From: Dehalococcoidales bacterium
Lineage (GTDB): Bacteria > Chloroflexota > Dehalococcoidia > Dehalococcoidales > Fen-1064
Reading direction: 5' to 3'
DNA: 57,278 nucleotides
Assembly (NCBI GenBank): GCA_020342155.1
Contig: CP070842.1
Span: 1-57,278, forward strand
Of the stretch, positions 31,965 to 39,978 are shown in pieces. Under the pieces are notes generated by a model. The model was not told where the DNA came from. It was given only the letters and a program-made list of their open reading frames with translations, and ran no database searches. Position 1 is the stretch's first letter; every line of letters begins with the position of its first letter. The position numbers and the translations under genes were made by a program.

Positions 31965-32263
31965 CTCAATTGTCCTGAGTATAAGGCGTTAATAATCCTA
32001 ACATTACAATAAAAATGATAGACATGTCCAGAACTCAGGGCTAATCACAGAAACGGAAAATAATCAACTCATGCAATGTCGGTGTTTTTGTCGAGTCTGA
32101 GTTGGTAAAAATTGCCCGCCACCACATATATCTACCTGAGTCCAAATACGACGTTTGACATCAAAGCACAAACCGTGCAATCTGTAGTGGGCTAAAAGAC
32201 TACAAGTACCCATTAGTGCCAGAGTAGTACCGAAGTCGATGAAAGAGAAAAGGAAGGCTCAAA
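31965..32263. other. Intergenic stretch between ccmE and the SnoaL-like gene
   Basis: Divergent 5' ends lie on both sides, so it should hold two promoters. TTGACA is at 32155-32160 with no good -10 at 16-18 bp. A TATACT lies on the minus strand at 31978-31983. AGGAAGG at 32248-32254 precedes ATG 32264. No gene or RNA is visible. Confidence 0.4.
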
Positions 32264-33001
32264 ATGAGTGAATCGTCCCGTATTGAAGCCATCGAAGCCA
32301 AACTGCAAGCGCTAGAGCATGAGTTGGGCATCCAGAAGGACATAGAAGAAGTCCGGCGACTCCACTACATATACATGTACTACAACAGCAACCGCATGGC
32401 CAAGCAGTTGATCGACCTGGTCGCCGAAGACGCGGAGTCCATCGAGATAGCCGGGCGCGGGGTGTACTCCGGCAAGGAGGGCTTTCGCAAGAACTTCGCC
32501 AGCCCGGGTGAAGATGTGAAAGACAGGGGCTGGTCTTTCGGAAATGTCCTCTTTCAGCTAGGCGGGATGGACGTGATAACCGTGGCCGACGACAGGAAGA
32601 CCGCCAAAGGTCGTTTCGCCGTCCTGACCCCGGTCATAACCGGCTTTCCGGACAATCAGCGCGTCAGTCTGAACGCAGGGGTGTATGAACAGGAGTTTGT
32701 CAGGGAAGATGGTATCTGGAAGATCAGCAAGTTCAAGTATGTCCATTACTTCATGGTCCGGTTTGAGGATTTACAGGTAATACCGGGCTACTCCCGCTGG
32801 CCTGACGAGGACAATCCACCTGACGCGCCCACCACCTGGTACCATCCATTTCCCGAGGCAGGGGTCATGCCATTTCACTTCCCCAATCCTGTTACTGGAG
32901 AAATTGCCCCGGAGATTGTTGACCCCACGCACTACTGGATCGGCAACTGGTCCGGAGAATTCGGGCAAAAGGGCCGGATCGAGAGGACCCCTGAGAAGTA
33001 G
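32264..33001 (+). CDS. SnoaL/NTF2-like protein
   Basis: The 245-residue protein begins with a helical segment and then shows an NTF2-like fold typical of SnoaL_4 members, with K-D-I-E-E-V-R-R-L-H-Y-I-Y near residue 25. A pocket-lining segment F-A-V-L-T-P-V-I follows, and the last strand of the fold is D-G-I-W-K-I-S-K-F-K-Y-V-H-Y-F. A proline-rich tail of about 80 residues follows. Such proteins bind or transform small organic molecules. It is the only gene of its kind between the ccm operon and the tRNA fragment at 33105. The substrate is unknown. Confidence 0.75.
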   Translation: MSESSRIEAIEAKLQALEHELGIQKDIEEVRRLHYIYMYYNSNRMAKQLIDLVAEDAESIEIAGRGVYSGKEGFRKNFASPGEDVKDRGWSFGNVLFQLGGMDVITVADDRKTAKGRFAVLTPVITGFPDNQRVSLNAGVYEQEFVREDGIWKISKFKYVHYFMVRFEDLQVIPGYSRWPDEDNPPDAPTTWYHPFPEAGVMPFHFPNPVTGEIAPEIVDPTHYWIGNWSGEFGQKGRIERTPEK

Positions 33002-33104
33002 CTCATTCCCGGGACCGCCGAAGGTACCTGGCTCCGGGTGACCAAACTGAGGGGGAGTGCCTATCGCTGGTGGCGGTGGAAAACGAGAGGAAAACACTTC
33101 GGAA

Positions 33105-33142
33105 CCACCAGGCTGCAGGTCCGAGTCCTACACGTGGAGCCA
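33105..33142 (+). repeat. tRNA-Asn 3'-end fragment (putative attachment-site copy 2)
   Basis: This 38-base stretch matches positions 16169-16206 of tRNA-Asn with four mismatches and ends in the encoded CCA. The 5' part of a tRNA is absent. It has the same orientation as the intact tRNA and as the fragment at 20316, so the three are direct repeats bounding intervals of about 4.1 and 12.8 kb. Confidence 0.75.
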
Positions 33143-33180
33143 GTTTCTTAGTGTACCCGGAAGAAGGACGCCAAAGGCGT

Positions 33181-33240
33181 TACTCCACCTGCCTACGCCA
33201 ATGTGTCCAGAAAGTGGCTCAAAATGCGACTGATAACTAG
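33181..33240 (+). repeat. Dispersed repeat copy R4
   Basis: Located 38 bp after the tRNA fragment. It shares the C-rich lead, the AATG-rich middle and the tail G-G-C-T-C-A-A-A followed by G-x-G-A-C-x-G-A-x-A-A with R2. It is the least similar of the four in the middle part. The arrangement, tRNA fragment then repeat, may reflect the end of an integrated element. Confidence 0.45.
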
Positions 33241-33244
33241 CGAG

Positions 33245-34111
33245 TTACACACCCAGCAAGACATCGAGGCACATGCCCAGGAACAGCAGACCGAGATAGG
33301 GGAATGCCGACAGCCGGTACAATCTCCATGAAGCCTGAGAAGAAGCCGAGATTGCCAGTCGCAGGCTGGTGTAGAGCAGGACACAGCCCAGGATGTTTAC
33401 CAGCAAGAGGAAGACCCAGGAAAAACCACCGGCGAAGTATAGCGTAATAGACGCAGCATAAAGCATCAGGCTCAGGACCACGAGGAGCCTAACCACCTCA
33501 CCGGTTTTCCGATTCAACGGAAAGTAGCCGATACCGGCACGAGCGTAGTCGTCCCGCCGGGCGACCATTACGCTCCAGAGGTGGATGGGTACCCAGATGG
33601 CGATGAGGAGGCAGAGCAGTAGCAACTCCCAGTCGAAGGTTGGACTAATGGCAAACCAGCCCGTCAGCACCGGCGCGCAGCTGGCCAGCATACCCTGGGG
33701 AAAGACGCACGTCCACCTCTTCCGCCAGCTTACCGCCGCAATTACTCCTACCAGGCCAGCCCAGAAGCAGAACGGGTGCATCCACCAGGCCAGTACCAGG
33801 GCGCCAAGGACCAATACTGTAACGAGGGGCAGTACTTTCTCGGGCGGATAGATGCGTCCTGAGGGCAAAGCTCGGTGGCTGGTCCTTTGCATCCTGGCAT
33901 CGATATTGCGGTCCAGATAATTAGTGAGCCCGTTGGTGCCACTGCTACCCGCCAACAATCCGACCGAGACGAGCACCAGTCGGCCCGGTGAGGTAAATCC
34001 GCCTCCGGCGATGACGGCGGCACATATTCCGATGAAGCTCAGCAGGATGCTCTCGCGAGGCTTCAACACTTCAAGGTAGTTACTGGCTGCACCGAGAACG
34101 GAATGCCTCAT
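33245..34111 (-). CDS. ctaB: Haem O synthase (protohaem IX farnesyltransferase), UbiA family
   Basis: The 288-residue protein has about eight membrane segments. The prenyl-diphosphate motif is N-Y-L-D-R-N-I-D-A-R-M near residue 64, followed by R-T-x-x-R-A-L-P-S-G, which fits haem O synthases better than quinone prenyltransferases. It farnesylates haem b to make haem O for a haem-copper oxidase. GGGAG lies before the ATG. No oxidase subunits appear in the window. It may be either part of the cytochrome island or the first gene outside, because the att-like fragment lies just beyond its stop. Confidence 0.8.
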   Translation of the reverse strand: MRHSVLGAASNYLEVLKPRESILLSFIGICAAVIAGGGFTSPGRLVLVSVGLLAGSSGTNGLTNYLDRNIDARMQRTSHRALPSGRIYPPEKVLPLVTVLVLGALVLAWWMHPFCFWAGLVGVIAAVSWRKRWTCVFPQGMLASCAPVLTGWFAISPTFDWELLLLCLLIAIWVPIHLWSVMVARRDDYARAGIGYFPLNRKTGEVVRLLVVLSLMLYAASITLYFAGGFSWVFLLLVNILGCVLLYTSLRLAISASSQASWRLYRLSAFPYLGLLFLGMCLDVLLGV

Positions 34112-34296
34112 TATTACTCCCAGCAGAGTAAGTCGGCTTGTGCTGATGTTAATTCAGGTAAAGGCAGTTGTCAAGGTTGTCCTTTTGGCTCATATAGTTG
34201 AGCCCTTGGGGCTTTCATACCTGATACGGTGGGTCTAGAATCTTAGTTGCCAGGACAATCCCGAGTGCAATTAAAATGGGGAGGACTACAGGGGCT

Positions 34297-34728
34297 ATGA
34301 ATACTACTGCAAGCGAGACGCCCTCTGCGGACAAGGTAAAAGAACTGATACAGGGTGTGGGGAGTCTCGCCGAGCAGGTCAGGCGTTGGCAAGACAAGCA
34401 GGAAAAGACGCACTCTTCGGACCTTGAGACCCTGAAAAATCAGGTGGATGAGATAGGGAGCGAACTGAGTGAAGTCTCTTCGCGTATTAATACCTATAAT
34501 GAAATGCTGGAATCTGCCTCTACATCACCTATCGGAGCGGCCGAGATACCTGTACTGGAACACCTGGCGCTTCGAGTTACCCATATAGAGAGGTGGGTTG
34601 CCAAGCTGGAGGAGAAGTTCAGGAAAGATGCCTCAATGGCAAGAAAGCAGTTCGTTATCTCTCTGGTTACGCTAGCTGCCGCCGCTGTGTTTTTAGGGGT
34701 AGCCGTCTGGTATGGACTGAGTGGTTGA
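34297..34728 (+). CDS. Coiled-coil protein with C-terminal membrane anchor
   Basis: ATG 34297 (143 residues) is chosen because AGGGG precedes it; ATG 34276 is in frame upstream. The middle is rich in heptad-compatible Leu, Val and Glu residues (about residues 15-70 and 85-110). A membrane segment follows at about residues 118-138. The topology is probably a cytoplasmic coiled coil with a short outside tail. The DivIVA-like genes follow on the same strand, so a link to cell shape or division is possible, but nothing in the sequence proves it. Confidence 0.6.
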   Translation: MNTTASETPSADKVKELIQGVGSLAEQVRRWQDKQEKTHSSDLETLKNQVDEIGSELSEVSSRINTYNEMLESASTSPIGAAEIPVLEHLALRVTHIERWVAKLEEKFRKDASMARKQFVISLVTLAAAAVFLGVAVWYGLSG

Positions 34729-34815
34729 CGGAGGACTTTATTAATAAGCAGGGGTATACCCCTTAATATATCAATATCAGGATACAAGAAGTACTAAAGG
34801 AGGTTTTTGGGGAAG

Positions 34816-35931
34816 ATGGAGATAATGGGTAGAGAGTTCCGCATTATCGATAATGGTCTTGACCCGGATGAGGTCACCGAATTCCTGAAGGCGGCCACCG
34901 GTTCGAGCGACGATGCCTTTCAACGGCTGGAGCAGTTCTCCGCGCTGCAGGCGGTTGCAAGGACGATGGAAGAATCGATAGAACAGGCAAAACGTTTAGC
35001 GGAAAATGCCAAGAGACAGGCGGAGGTAGAAGCTCAGCAGGAGAAAGACAGGACAGTCACAGAGGCGAGACAGCAGGCTCAGGCAATGATCGACCGGGCG
35101 AGGGAGAGTTGCACTGCTTTAATTGACGACGTCCGCTCCGTTCTGTCGGGTAATATAAACAGGGCTTTCGAGCAGGCGAGAGAAACCATCTCCAACAACC
35201 TGAGGGACCTGGATGGGAGTGTCCACAAGGTGGTTGATTCACAGCACAGCCAGTTGACTGCAGAAAGCGAGCAGCCCAATGAAGAGACACCAGTTCCACC
35301 GACTGACTCTGTTGATGTGTCTGCTACCGATGAAGTAGAGGTGGCGGAACCGGAGCAGGATTCTACTCTTGATTTGACCAATCTACAACAGAGCCTGATG
35401 GAACTGGAGAACAGCCTGACAAGTTTACAGAATAGTAAGAACGGCGTGGAGAATGAGCCGGAACTCCAGTCCTCCAGCCAGGAATCTGGTCAGGATGTTG
35501 AGGATAAGGATGAATCGTCTGATACAAAAGTGCTTGATTCAGATACGAAGGCGCTTGCTGATGAACCGGGCGATGATAACCATCAGTATAGCGGTGAGGT
35601 CGTGTTAGCAATTCCTGCCGGTGCTAACGAGTCATGGATGCAGGAACTACGACAGCGTACTCTCGAACTACCGGGTGTGCACATTCGGGCAGAATCAGGT
35701 ATGGATGAGAAAACTACTTTGGTGACGCTGTCACTTGGCGAACCTGTTGCGTTGCTCCCCATTTTGCGGGCAATGCCAAAGGTGAGCAGGGTTGTTGAAG
35801 ACCAGGCGAAGGAAGAGTCTTCAAGCAAGTCGCGATTCAACTTGCTACAAAAGGTCCCGAAGAAACAAAAGCAACCCACCATCACGGTAGAACTTAATAT
35901 GGATTCTTCCAATGTACCTGTTCTGCTGTGA
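34816..35931 (+). CDS. DivIVA-like protein, tandem copy 1
   Basis: The 371-residue reading (ATG 34816; AAAGGAGG lies upstream, TTG 34807 also in frame) starts with F-R-I-I-D-N-G-L-D-P-D-E-V-T-E-F-L. This resembles the DivIVA N-terminal membrane-targeting and coiled-coil start. A long Ala/Glu/Gln-rich coiled coil follows to about residue 150, then an acidic low-complexity linker. A C-terminal domain of about 70 residues begins Y-S-G-E-V-V-L-A-I-P. The same architecture is repeated in the next gene. DivIVA proteins mark poles and septa; here the role is inferred only. Confidence 0.6.
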   Translation: MEIMGREFRIIDNGLDPDEVTEFLKAATGSSDDAFQRLEQFSALQAVARTMEESIEQAKRLAENAKRQAEVEAQQEKDRTVTEARQQAQAMIDRARESCTALIDDVRSVLSGNINRAFEQARETISNNLRDLDGSVHKVVDSQHSQLTAESEQPNEETPVPPTDSVDVSATDEVEVAEPEQDSTLDLTNLQQSLMELENSLTSLQNSKNGVENEPELQSSSQESGQDVEDKDESSDTKVLDSDTKALADEPGDDNHQYSGEVVLAIPAGANESWMQELRQRTLELPGVHIRAESGMDEKTTLVTLSLGEPVALLPILRAMPKVSRVVEDQAKEESSSKSRFNLLQKVPKKQKQPTITVELNMDSSNVPVLL

Positions 35932-36032
35932 GGTTCACTAGCAGGCTCACCTCAGTACCTTTGACTGTTGGTATCGAGGCCCAAAGTACTATTCACATCT
36001 TGAGGCCTTGAGCTTAGAATTAGGATACGAAT

Positions 36033-37172
36033 ATGAGTATAGTGGATTCAAGGGGCAAATCTGATTCGCGTGCCGAGTCTAAGTCGGCAGGGGCAGCGGA
36101 GCAAAGTTACGTGGAATTGCTTGGTCGGGCATTCCGTATCGTCGAGAAAGGCCTGGACCCGGATGAGGTTGCCTCTTTCCTGCAGGCAACCGCTGGCTCG
36201 AGTGATGATGCCTTTCAACGACTGGAGCAGTTTTCCGCTTTGCAGGCGGCAGCGAAGACGATGGAGGATTCGATAACACAAGCCAGACATCTGGCAGAGT
36301 ATGCCAAGAAACAGGCGGAGACGGAAGCCCGGCAGAAGAGAGCTCAGGCGACTGAGGAAGCAGAGCGGCAGGCTACGACAATAATCGACCAAGCAAAAGA
36401 GAGCTGCATCAGCTTTGTCGATAGTACTCATGTCGCTCTTCTTGAGGCTATCAAGGGGGCTCTCGGACAGGCCAGGGAAACGGTCTCCAATAATCTGACG
36501 AGGATACACGGGGATATTGAGGAGGCCGCGAAGTCGCACCTTGGTCAGTGGGAAACAGATGTTCAGCAGTCTGTGGAGCAACCAGCGGGTATAACCTCCG
36601 GACCTACCGATTCCAGTCCTGATGATGAAGCAACAGACGAAGAGGATCTGGAAAAGGCAGTTCCTGACCTGATCAGTCTTTACGGAGATTCAACAGGTCC
36701 ACGTAGGAGTGAACACTCGCCTGATGACACGCCGGCGACAGACTCAGAAAGCGGGGAAAGCCCCGAATCGAAGAAAGATGCCGAAGGCGAGGAAGCCAGC
36801 AGTACTGCTGCTCTGGGGCTAATGGACGGTGAGCTGGTCGAAGCGGCTGACAGTCTCTATAGCGGTAGTGTGAGAGTGATAATACCTCGTGGTGTTAAGG
36901 AAACGTGGATGCATCAGTTCCAGGAACGAATGTCCCAGGCACCAGGGGTGAGTATTCAAGAAGAATTCCAAAGTAATAAAGAGAGAATCGAGGTGACTTT
37001 GTCGCTGGATAAGCCTATCGCGTTGATACCGATGCTGCGGGAACTACCGAATGTAAGAAAAGTAATGGAAGCCTGGAACGCTGGAGGTCCTCCAGAAGAA
37101 CGAGGCTCAGGGCGAGTTCATCAGGTCTCCAAGGATTCGGGAGAAGTGGCTCTGATACTACAGTTTGCCTAA
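36033..37172 (+). CDS. DivIVA-like protein, tandem copy 2
   Basis: The 379-residue paralog of the preceding gene adds about 25 residues at the N-terminus. It shares F-R-I-V-E-K-G-L-D-P-D-E-V-A-S-F-L and the stretch S-S-D-D-A-F-Q-R-L-E-Q-F-S-A-L-Q-A. After the coiled coil and acidic linker come Y-S-G-S-V-R-V-I-I-P and E-x-W-M-H-Q-F-Q-E-R, equivalent to the C-terminal domain of copy 1. The linker is poorly conserved, so the two may differ in partner or position. A terminator follows. Confidence 0.6.
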   Translation: MSIVDSRGKSDSRAESKSAGAAEQSYVELLGRAFRIVEKGLDPDEVASFLQATAGSSDDAFQRLEQFSALQAAAKTMEDSITQARHLAEYAKKQAETEARQKRAQATEEAERQATTIIDQAKESCISFVDSTHVALLEAIKGALGQARETVSNNLTRIHGDIEEAAKSHLGQWETDVQQSVEQPAGITSGPTDSSPDDEATDEEDLEKAVPDLISLYGDSTGPRRSEHSPDDTPATDSESGESPESKKDAEGEEASSTAALGLMDGELVEAADSLYSGSVRVIIPRGVKETWMHQFQERMSQAPGVSIQEEFQSNKERIEVTLSLDKPIALIPMLRELPNVRKVMEAWNAGGPPEERGSGRVHQVSKDSGEVALILQFA

Positions 37173-37204
37173 CACGATGCAGGGCCTTTAAACAGTAAAT
37201 AATG

Positions 37205-37236
37205 AGGGAGTCCCAATCGGGACTCCCTTTTCTTTG
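37205..37236 (+). terminator. Rho-independent terminator
   Basis: The stem AGGGAGTCCC / GGGACTCCCT (37205-37214 and 37219-37228) with a 4-base loop is followed by ttttcttt. It ends the DivIVA-like gene run. Confidence 0.9.
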
Positions 37237-37281
37237 TATCATGGATCTAACCGTCAGCTCGACAGGGTATGGTTTGCTCTG

Positions 37282-37848
37282 TTAATTTACTTCTTCATAT
37301 TCCTGGTTAGGTCCACTTTCGGCAATCTGCGGTTGAATTACATATTGCCCGCTTTCCCCGGCCTCGACGACAGTAACGTCGTAGACAAACTCGGTAAGTT
37401 CACCCTCCGTAATTTCAAAGGGATAAGAAAGGTGTAGCTTCCCGCTGGGCAGCTTTATGGTGTCTCCGTCTTCGTTCGGGATCCCTTCGATTTCACTTAC
37501 ATAGATGAATATCTTGGTATAGGTACCTTCATCGAGTTGCCCAGTCCAGATTTCGGTGGCATTACTGCCCGGTAGGTCGGTCAAATCTACTATCTCTGCC
37601 GGCTCGAGTTCAAACTCAAGCCAGGAACCCGGATCACCGCTTTTATGTACACCGATCTTGGTGATGGTCACATATAGATTCTCGAAATCACCGATGGCAT
37701 TGACCTCGTCACTAATCAGGAGGCGGAAGTTCACGTTTTCGGAATTCTGGCTGTTGTATGCATCGAACAATGTCGTCAGGTCTTCGCAGCCTCCGGTAAG
37801 CAGTGGTACCAGTATCAAGGCTACCAGAATTGCCAGGTGTCTCCTCAT
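37282..37848 (-). CDS. DUF4382-type lipoprotein
   Basis: The 188-residue protein starts with a signal peptide and lipobox L-T-G-G-C (about residues 17-21). The rest matches the DUF4382 pattern: L-L-I-S-D-E-V-N-A-I-G-D-F-E-N-L-Y-V-T-I followed by I-G-V-H-K. The paired beta-strands E-I-V-D-L-T-D-L and G-T-Y-T-K-I-F-I-Y-V then follow. The function is unknown; such proteins are surface-exposed beta-rich lipoproteins. GGAGGAG precedes the ATG. The gene follows the pilin-like set on the same strand, so it may be part of the same surface assembly. Confidence 0.75.
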   Translation of the reverse strand: MRRHLAILVALILVPLLTGGCEDLTTLFDAYNSQNSENVNFRLLISDEVNAIGDFENLYVTITKIGVHKSGDPGSWLEFELEPAEIVDLTDLPGSNATEIWTGQLDEGTYTKIFIYVSEIEGIPNEDGDTIKLPSGKLHLSYPFEITEGELTEFVYDVTVVEAGESGQYVIQPQIAESGPNQEYEEVN

Positions 37849-37954
37849 CTTTCTCCTCCTTTCGAAGCCATTCTAACTTCTTTGTGCTCAGGCACCTAAC
37901 AGTAATACAGGAGTATTAACATTACCAGGTATGGTCTGTTGTTGAAGCTCCTCA

Positions 37955-38788
37955 TTATGTATCCGGGTTCACCTGCCAGCAGGTTATGCTTGTCGTTCCG
38001 CCCTCCCAGAATCCAGTCCTGATTGTAGCTATCACTGTACCGGTGGAGTCCTTGGCTTGGGCGGTAACCGTAAACGGACTGCTATCCGTATCCCAGACGG
38101 TACCTTCATCTTGTCTACTTGCTTCGACACAGCAGTGGCCTTCAACCCCGGAAACATCGGGGGGGCCACTTAGCTGAAAGAAATGTATTCGTGATTCGGT
38201 CATCGGTATAGTGGGATAAGGGTCAAACTGCCAGTAGATTGTTACGCCCGTGGAAGCGTCACCGACCACTGTAGGATCGTCATTATAGAGTTCTCCACCG
38301 GTTGACCCTGGCACGTACTCAAGTCCGGGAGGGAAATCAATAAGGATTTTTTCTATTTTCATATTCCCATCGCCGTTATTAATTATCGTTATAGTGTAAG
38401 TATATATTCCCGCATCGTAAGTTATTGATTTCTCAATTATCATCCAATCGGCATGCACCCCGAAATCACCTATTTCTACACCAGCAATGGTCGTAATCTT
38501 ATCAATCACCACGTCTACCGTCATCCCGTTAATGTCAGTCAGCTGATACGAGTAGGGGAAATTCCCGGGAATGTCGTTTATCATTTTCCATATAGCATCC
38601 TCTACGCCGGCTTCAGCCGCGTAGAGGGCTTCCAGCTTCTCTTCGAAGATCTCTCCGGTATTGACGCTGGTGGCGACGAAGTTGAGGGTAGGTATGATGA
38701 GCACGCTGCCCACTGTCATCATCACCAGGACAATAAGCAGAGTCACGCCTTCTTCCCTTCGAGTTATCTTAGACAACCATTTCTTCAT
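37955..38788 (-). CDS. PilX-like minor pilin-associated protein
   Basis: Reading from ATG 38788 gives 277 residues. The hydrophobic N-terminal helix (R-R-E-E-G-V-T-L-L-I-V-L) is followed by L-E-A-L-Y-A-A-E-A-G-V-E-D-A, characteristic of PilX N-terminal proteins. The C-terminal 220 residues contain beta-rich repeats such as T-Y-T-I-T-I-I-N-N-G-D-G and a domain with paired cysteines (H-C-C). It is the third gene of a pilin-like set. The upstream GTG 38803 is in frame and may be an alternative. Confidence 0.7.
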   Translation of the reverse strand: MKKWLSKITRREEGVTLLIVLVMMTVGSVLIIPTLNFVATSVNTGEIFEEKLEALYAAEAGVEDAIWKMINDIPGNFPYSYQLTDINGMTVDVVIDKITTIAGVEIGDFGVHADWMIIEKSITYDAGIYTYTITIINNGDGNMKIEKILIDFPPGLEYVPGSTGGELYNDDPTVVGDASTGVTIYWQFDPYPTIPMTESRIHFFQLSGPPDVSGVEGHCCVEASRQDEGTVWDTDSSPFTVTAQAKDSTGTVIATIRTGFWEGGTTSITCWQVNPDT

Positions 38789-38808
38789 TAGTAAGTACCA
38801 CACTAAAT

Positions 38809-39327
38809 CTATTCCTGGAGTCTCTGACTGATTTCGTATTCTCTAGTGACACTCTTATCTCCGGAGCGCGTTTCCACCGTCAGTTTCCATGAATCAGTCT
38901 GGGGGGTGAGGGTTGCCGAGTAGATGTTGTCTGCTATTAGGGCTGTCGTGTTGCTTATTTCCACACCCTCGCTATCACGGGCAATCTGGTTTCTCTTTAG
39001 TTGCTTCATTGAGTCAGTTGAATCAAACCACAGGTAACGGGTGTCGTAGGTGTACCCATTCTCCCAGTCCTTCCAGAAGAGGGCAATGAACTCGAGCTCA
39101 GCGGTTTCGGGATCGTCGCCGATGTCAATGGTACTTACTGTCAACGCATCCTGACTGATCCACTGGCCAACACTCTGGGCTTGGCGTACTGCCACGTTCC
39201 AATCGCTGTTTTGCCGGGAGCTTCTGAAAATCTGAGCGGTGGTCATACCCGCGCCGACGGCAAGCAGGGCCGAAATGCTGACGGCTATTAGTATCTCAAC
39301 AAAGGAGTAACCCTTCTCGCTCTTCAT
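38809..39327 (-). CDS. PilW-like prepilin-type protein
   Basis: The 172-residue protein carries a type IV prepilin N-terminus: G-Y-S-F-V-E-I-L-I-A-V-S-I, with cleavage expected after the Gly and the conserved Glu at mature position 5. A long hydrophobic helix follows. It overlaps the previous gene by four bases. Minor pilins of this type prime pseudopilus or pilus assembly. No assembly ATPase, PilC or prepilin peptidase is in the window. Confidence 0.8.
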   Translation of the reverse strand: MKSEKGYSFVEILIAVSISALLAVGAGMTTAQIFRSSRQNSDWNVAVRQAQSVGQWISQDALTVSTIDIGDDPETAELEFIALFWKDWENGYTYDTRYLWFDSTDSMKQLKRNQIARDSEGVEISNTTALIADNIYSATLTPQTDSWKLTVETRSGDKSVTREYEISQRLQE

Positions 39328-39749
39328 CTGGCCACCTTATAAACAACGAGTGAGAGGACGGTTTCACCCTGGCGTTGAGCGATGACTGTCACCTTCTGAA
39401 GGCCGTCATCACTGGCGTGCACGGGCTCGACAATGGGGGTTGGCACCGTCCAGCCTTCAGGGATGGTGAGTGTTGGATCGACCGGATATTCCGATGTATC
39501 GTATTGGTAGCCGTACCTTTTAACGTACTCCGCTTCACTGCGCACCAGACTCTCAGCAATTGACTGTTCTTTTGTAATGATAGTCGCCCGGGTGCTCGTG
39601 CCTATACCACCAAGAAAGGCAATTCCCACCAGGCCGAGGATGGTAATGCCAATCAAGATCTCAATCAAACTGACACCACTCTCGCCTTGTACAGGGCAGC
39701 CTTTGAGTAGCTTGAGGGGTCGTATCAGGTGCTTCCGCCAGCCGAACAA
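39324..39749 (-). CDS. PilV/GspI-like prepilin-type protein
   Basis: The 141-residue protein has the prepilin motif E-S-G-V-S-L-I-E-I-L-I-G-I-T with Glu at position 5 of the mature form, and A-E-S-L-V-R-S-E-A-E-Y-V further on, a PilV-type helix. It begins with TTG (39749) after a near-perfect AGGAGGTGAT Shine-Dalgarno, which decides the start. A hairpin overlaps that ribosome-binding site (39761-39784). Confidence 0.78.
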   Translation of the reverse strand: MFGWRKHLIRPLKLLKGCPVQGESGVSLIEILIGITILGLVGIAFLGGIGTSTRATIITKEQSIAESLVRSEAEYVKRYGYQYDTSEYPVDPTLTIPEGWTVPTPIVEPVHASDDGLQKVTVIAQRQGETVLSLVVYKVAR

Positions 39750-39760
39750 ATAGAATCACC

Positions 39761-39784
39761 TCCTGACAGTTGGTTAGGTCAGGA
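39761..39784 (-). promoter_or_regulatory. Hairpin overlapping the ribosome-binding site of the pilin operon
   Basis: TCCTGAC (39761-39767) and GTCAGGA (39778-39784) are perfect 7-base inverted repeats with a 10-base loop. On the minus strand the second arm includes the first bases of AGGAGGTGAT. Folding could mask initiation at TTG 39749. Confidence 0.5.
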
Positions 39785-39890
39785 TACCTTATTAATACAT
39801 TCTAACTGCGTGGCTCCATTTGAGGTAGATTACTTTCGTACGCTTGGGGTGGTACCTTAGTTCCGAAGTCAGATTAAGATAGGGGTATCT

Positions 39891-39919
39891 GTGACACTTT
39901 CATCCTCGCATCGTATAAT
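39891..39919 (+). promoter_or_regulatory. Promoter of the serpin gene
   Basis: GTGACA (39891-39896) and TATAAT (39914-39919) are separated by 17 bp. The predicted start site lies about 50 bp before ATG 39979. This is among the best sigma-70 type matches in the window. Confidence 0.6.
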
Positions 39920-39978
39920 CAAACAAGGACGCCCCGGGAATTACCTGCGGTAATAAGCAGCAATAGGAGATAGCTAAT

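Noticed and set aside
33245-34111. 4-hydroxybenzoate or menaquinone prenyltransferase
   Set aside because: The N-Y-L-D-R-N-I-D-A-R-M and R-A-L-P-S-G motifs fit haem O synthase better. The fold alone does not exclude it, so confidence is kept below 0.9.
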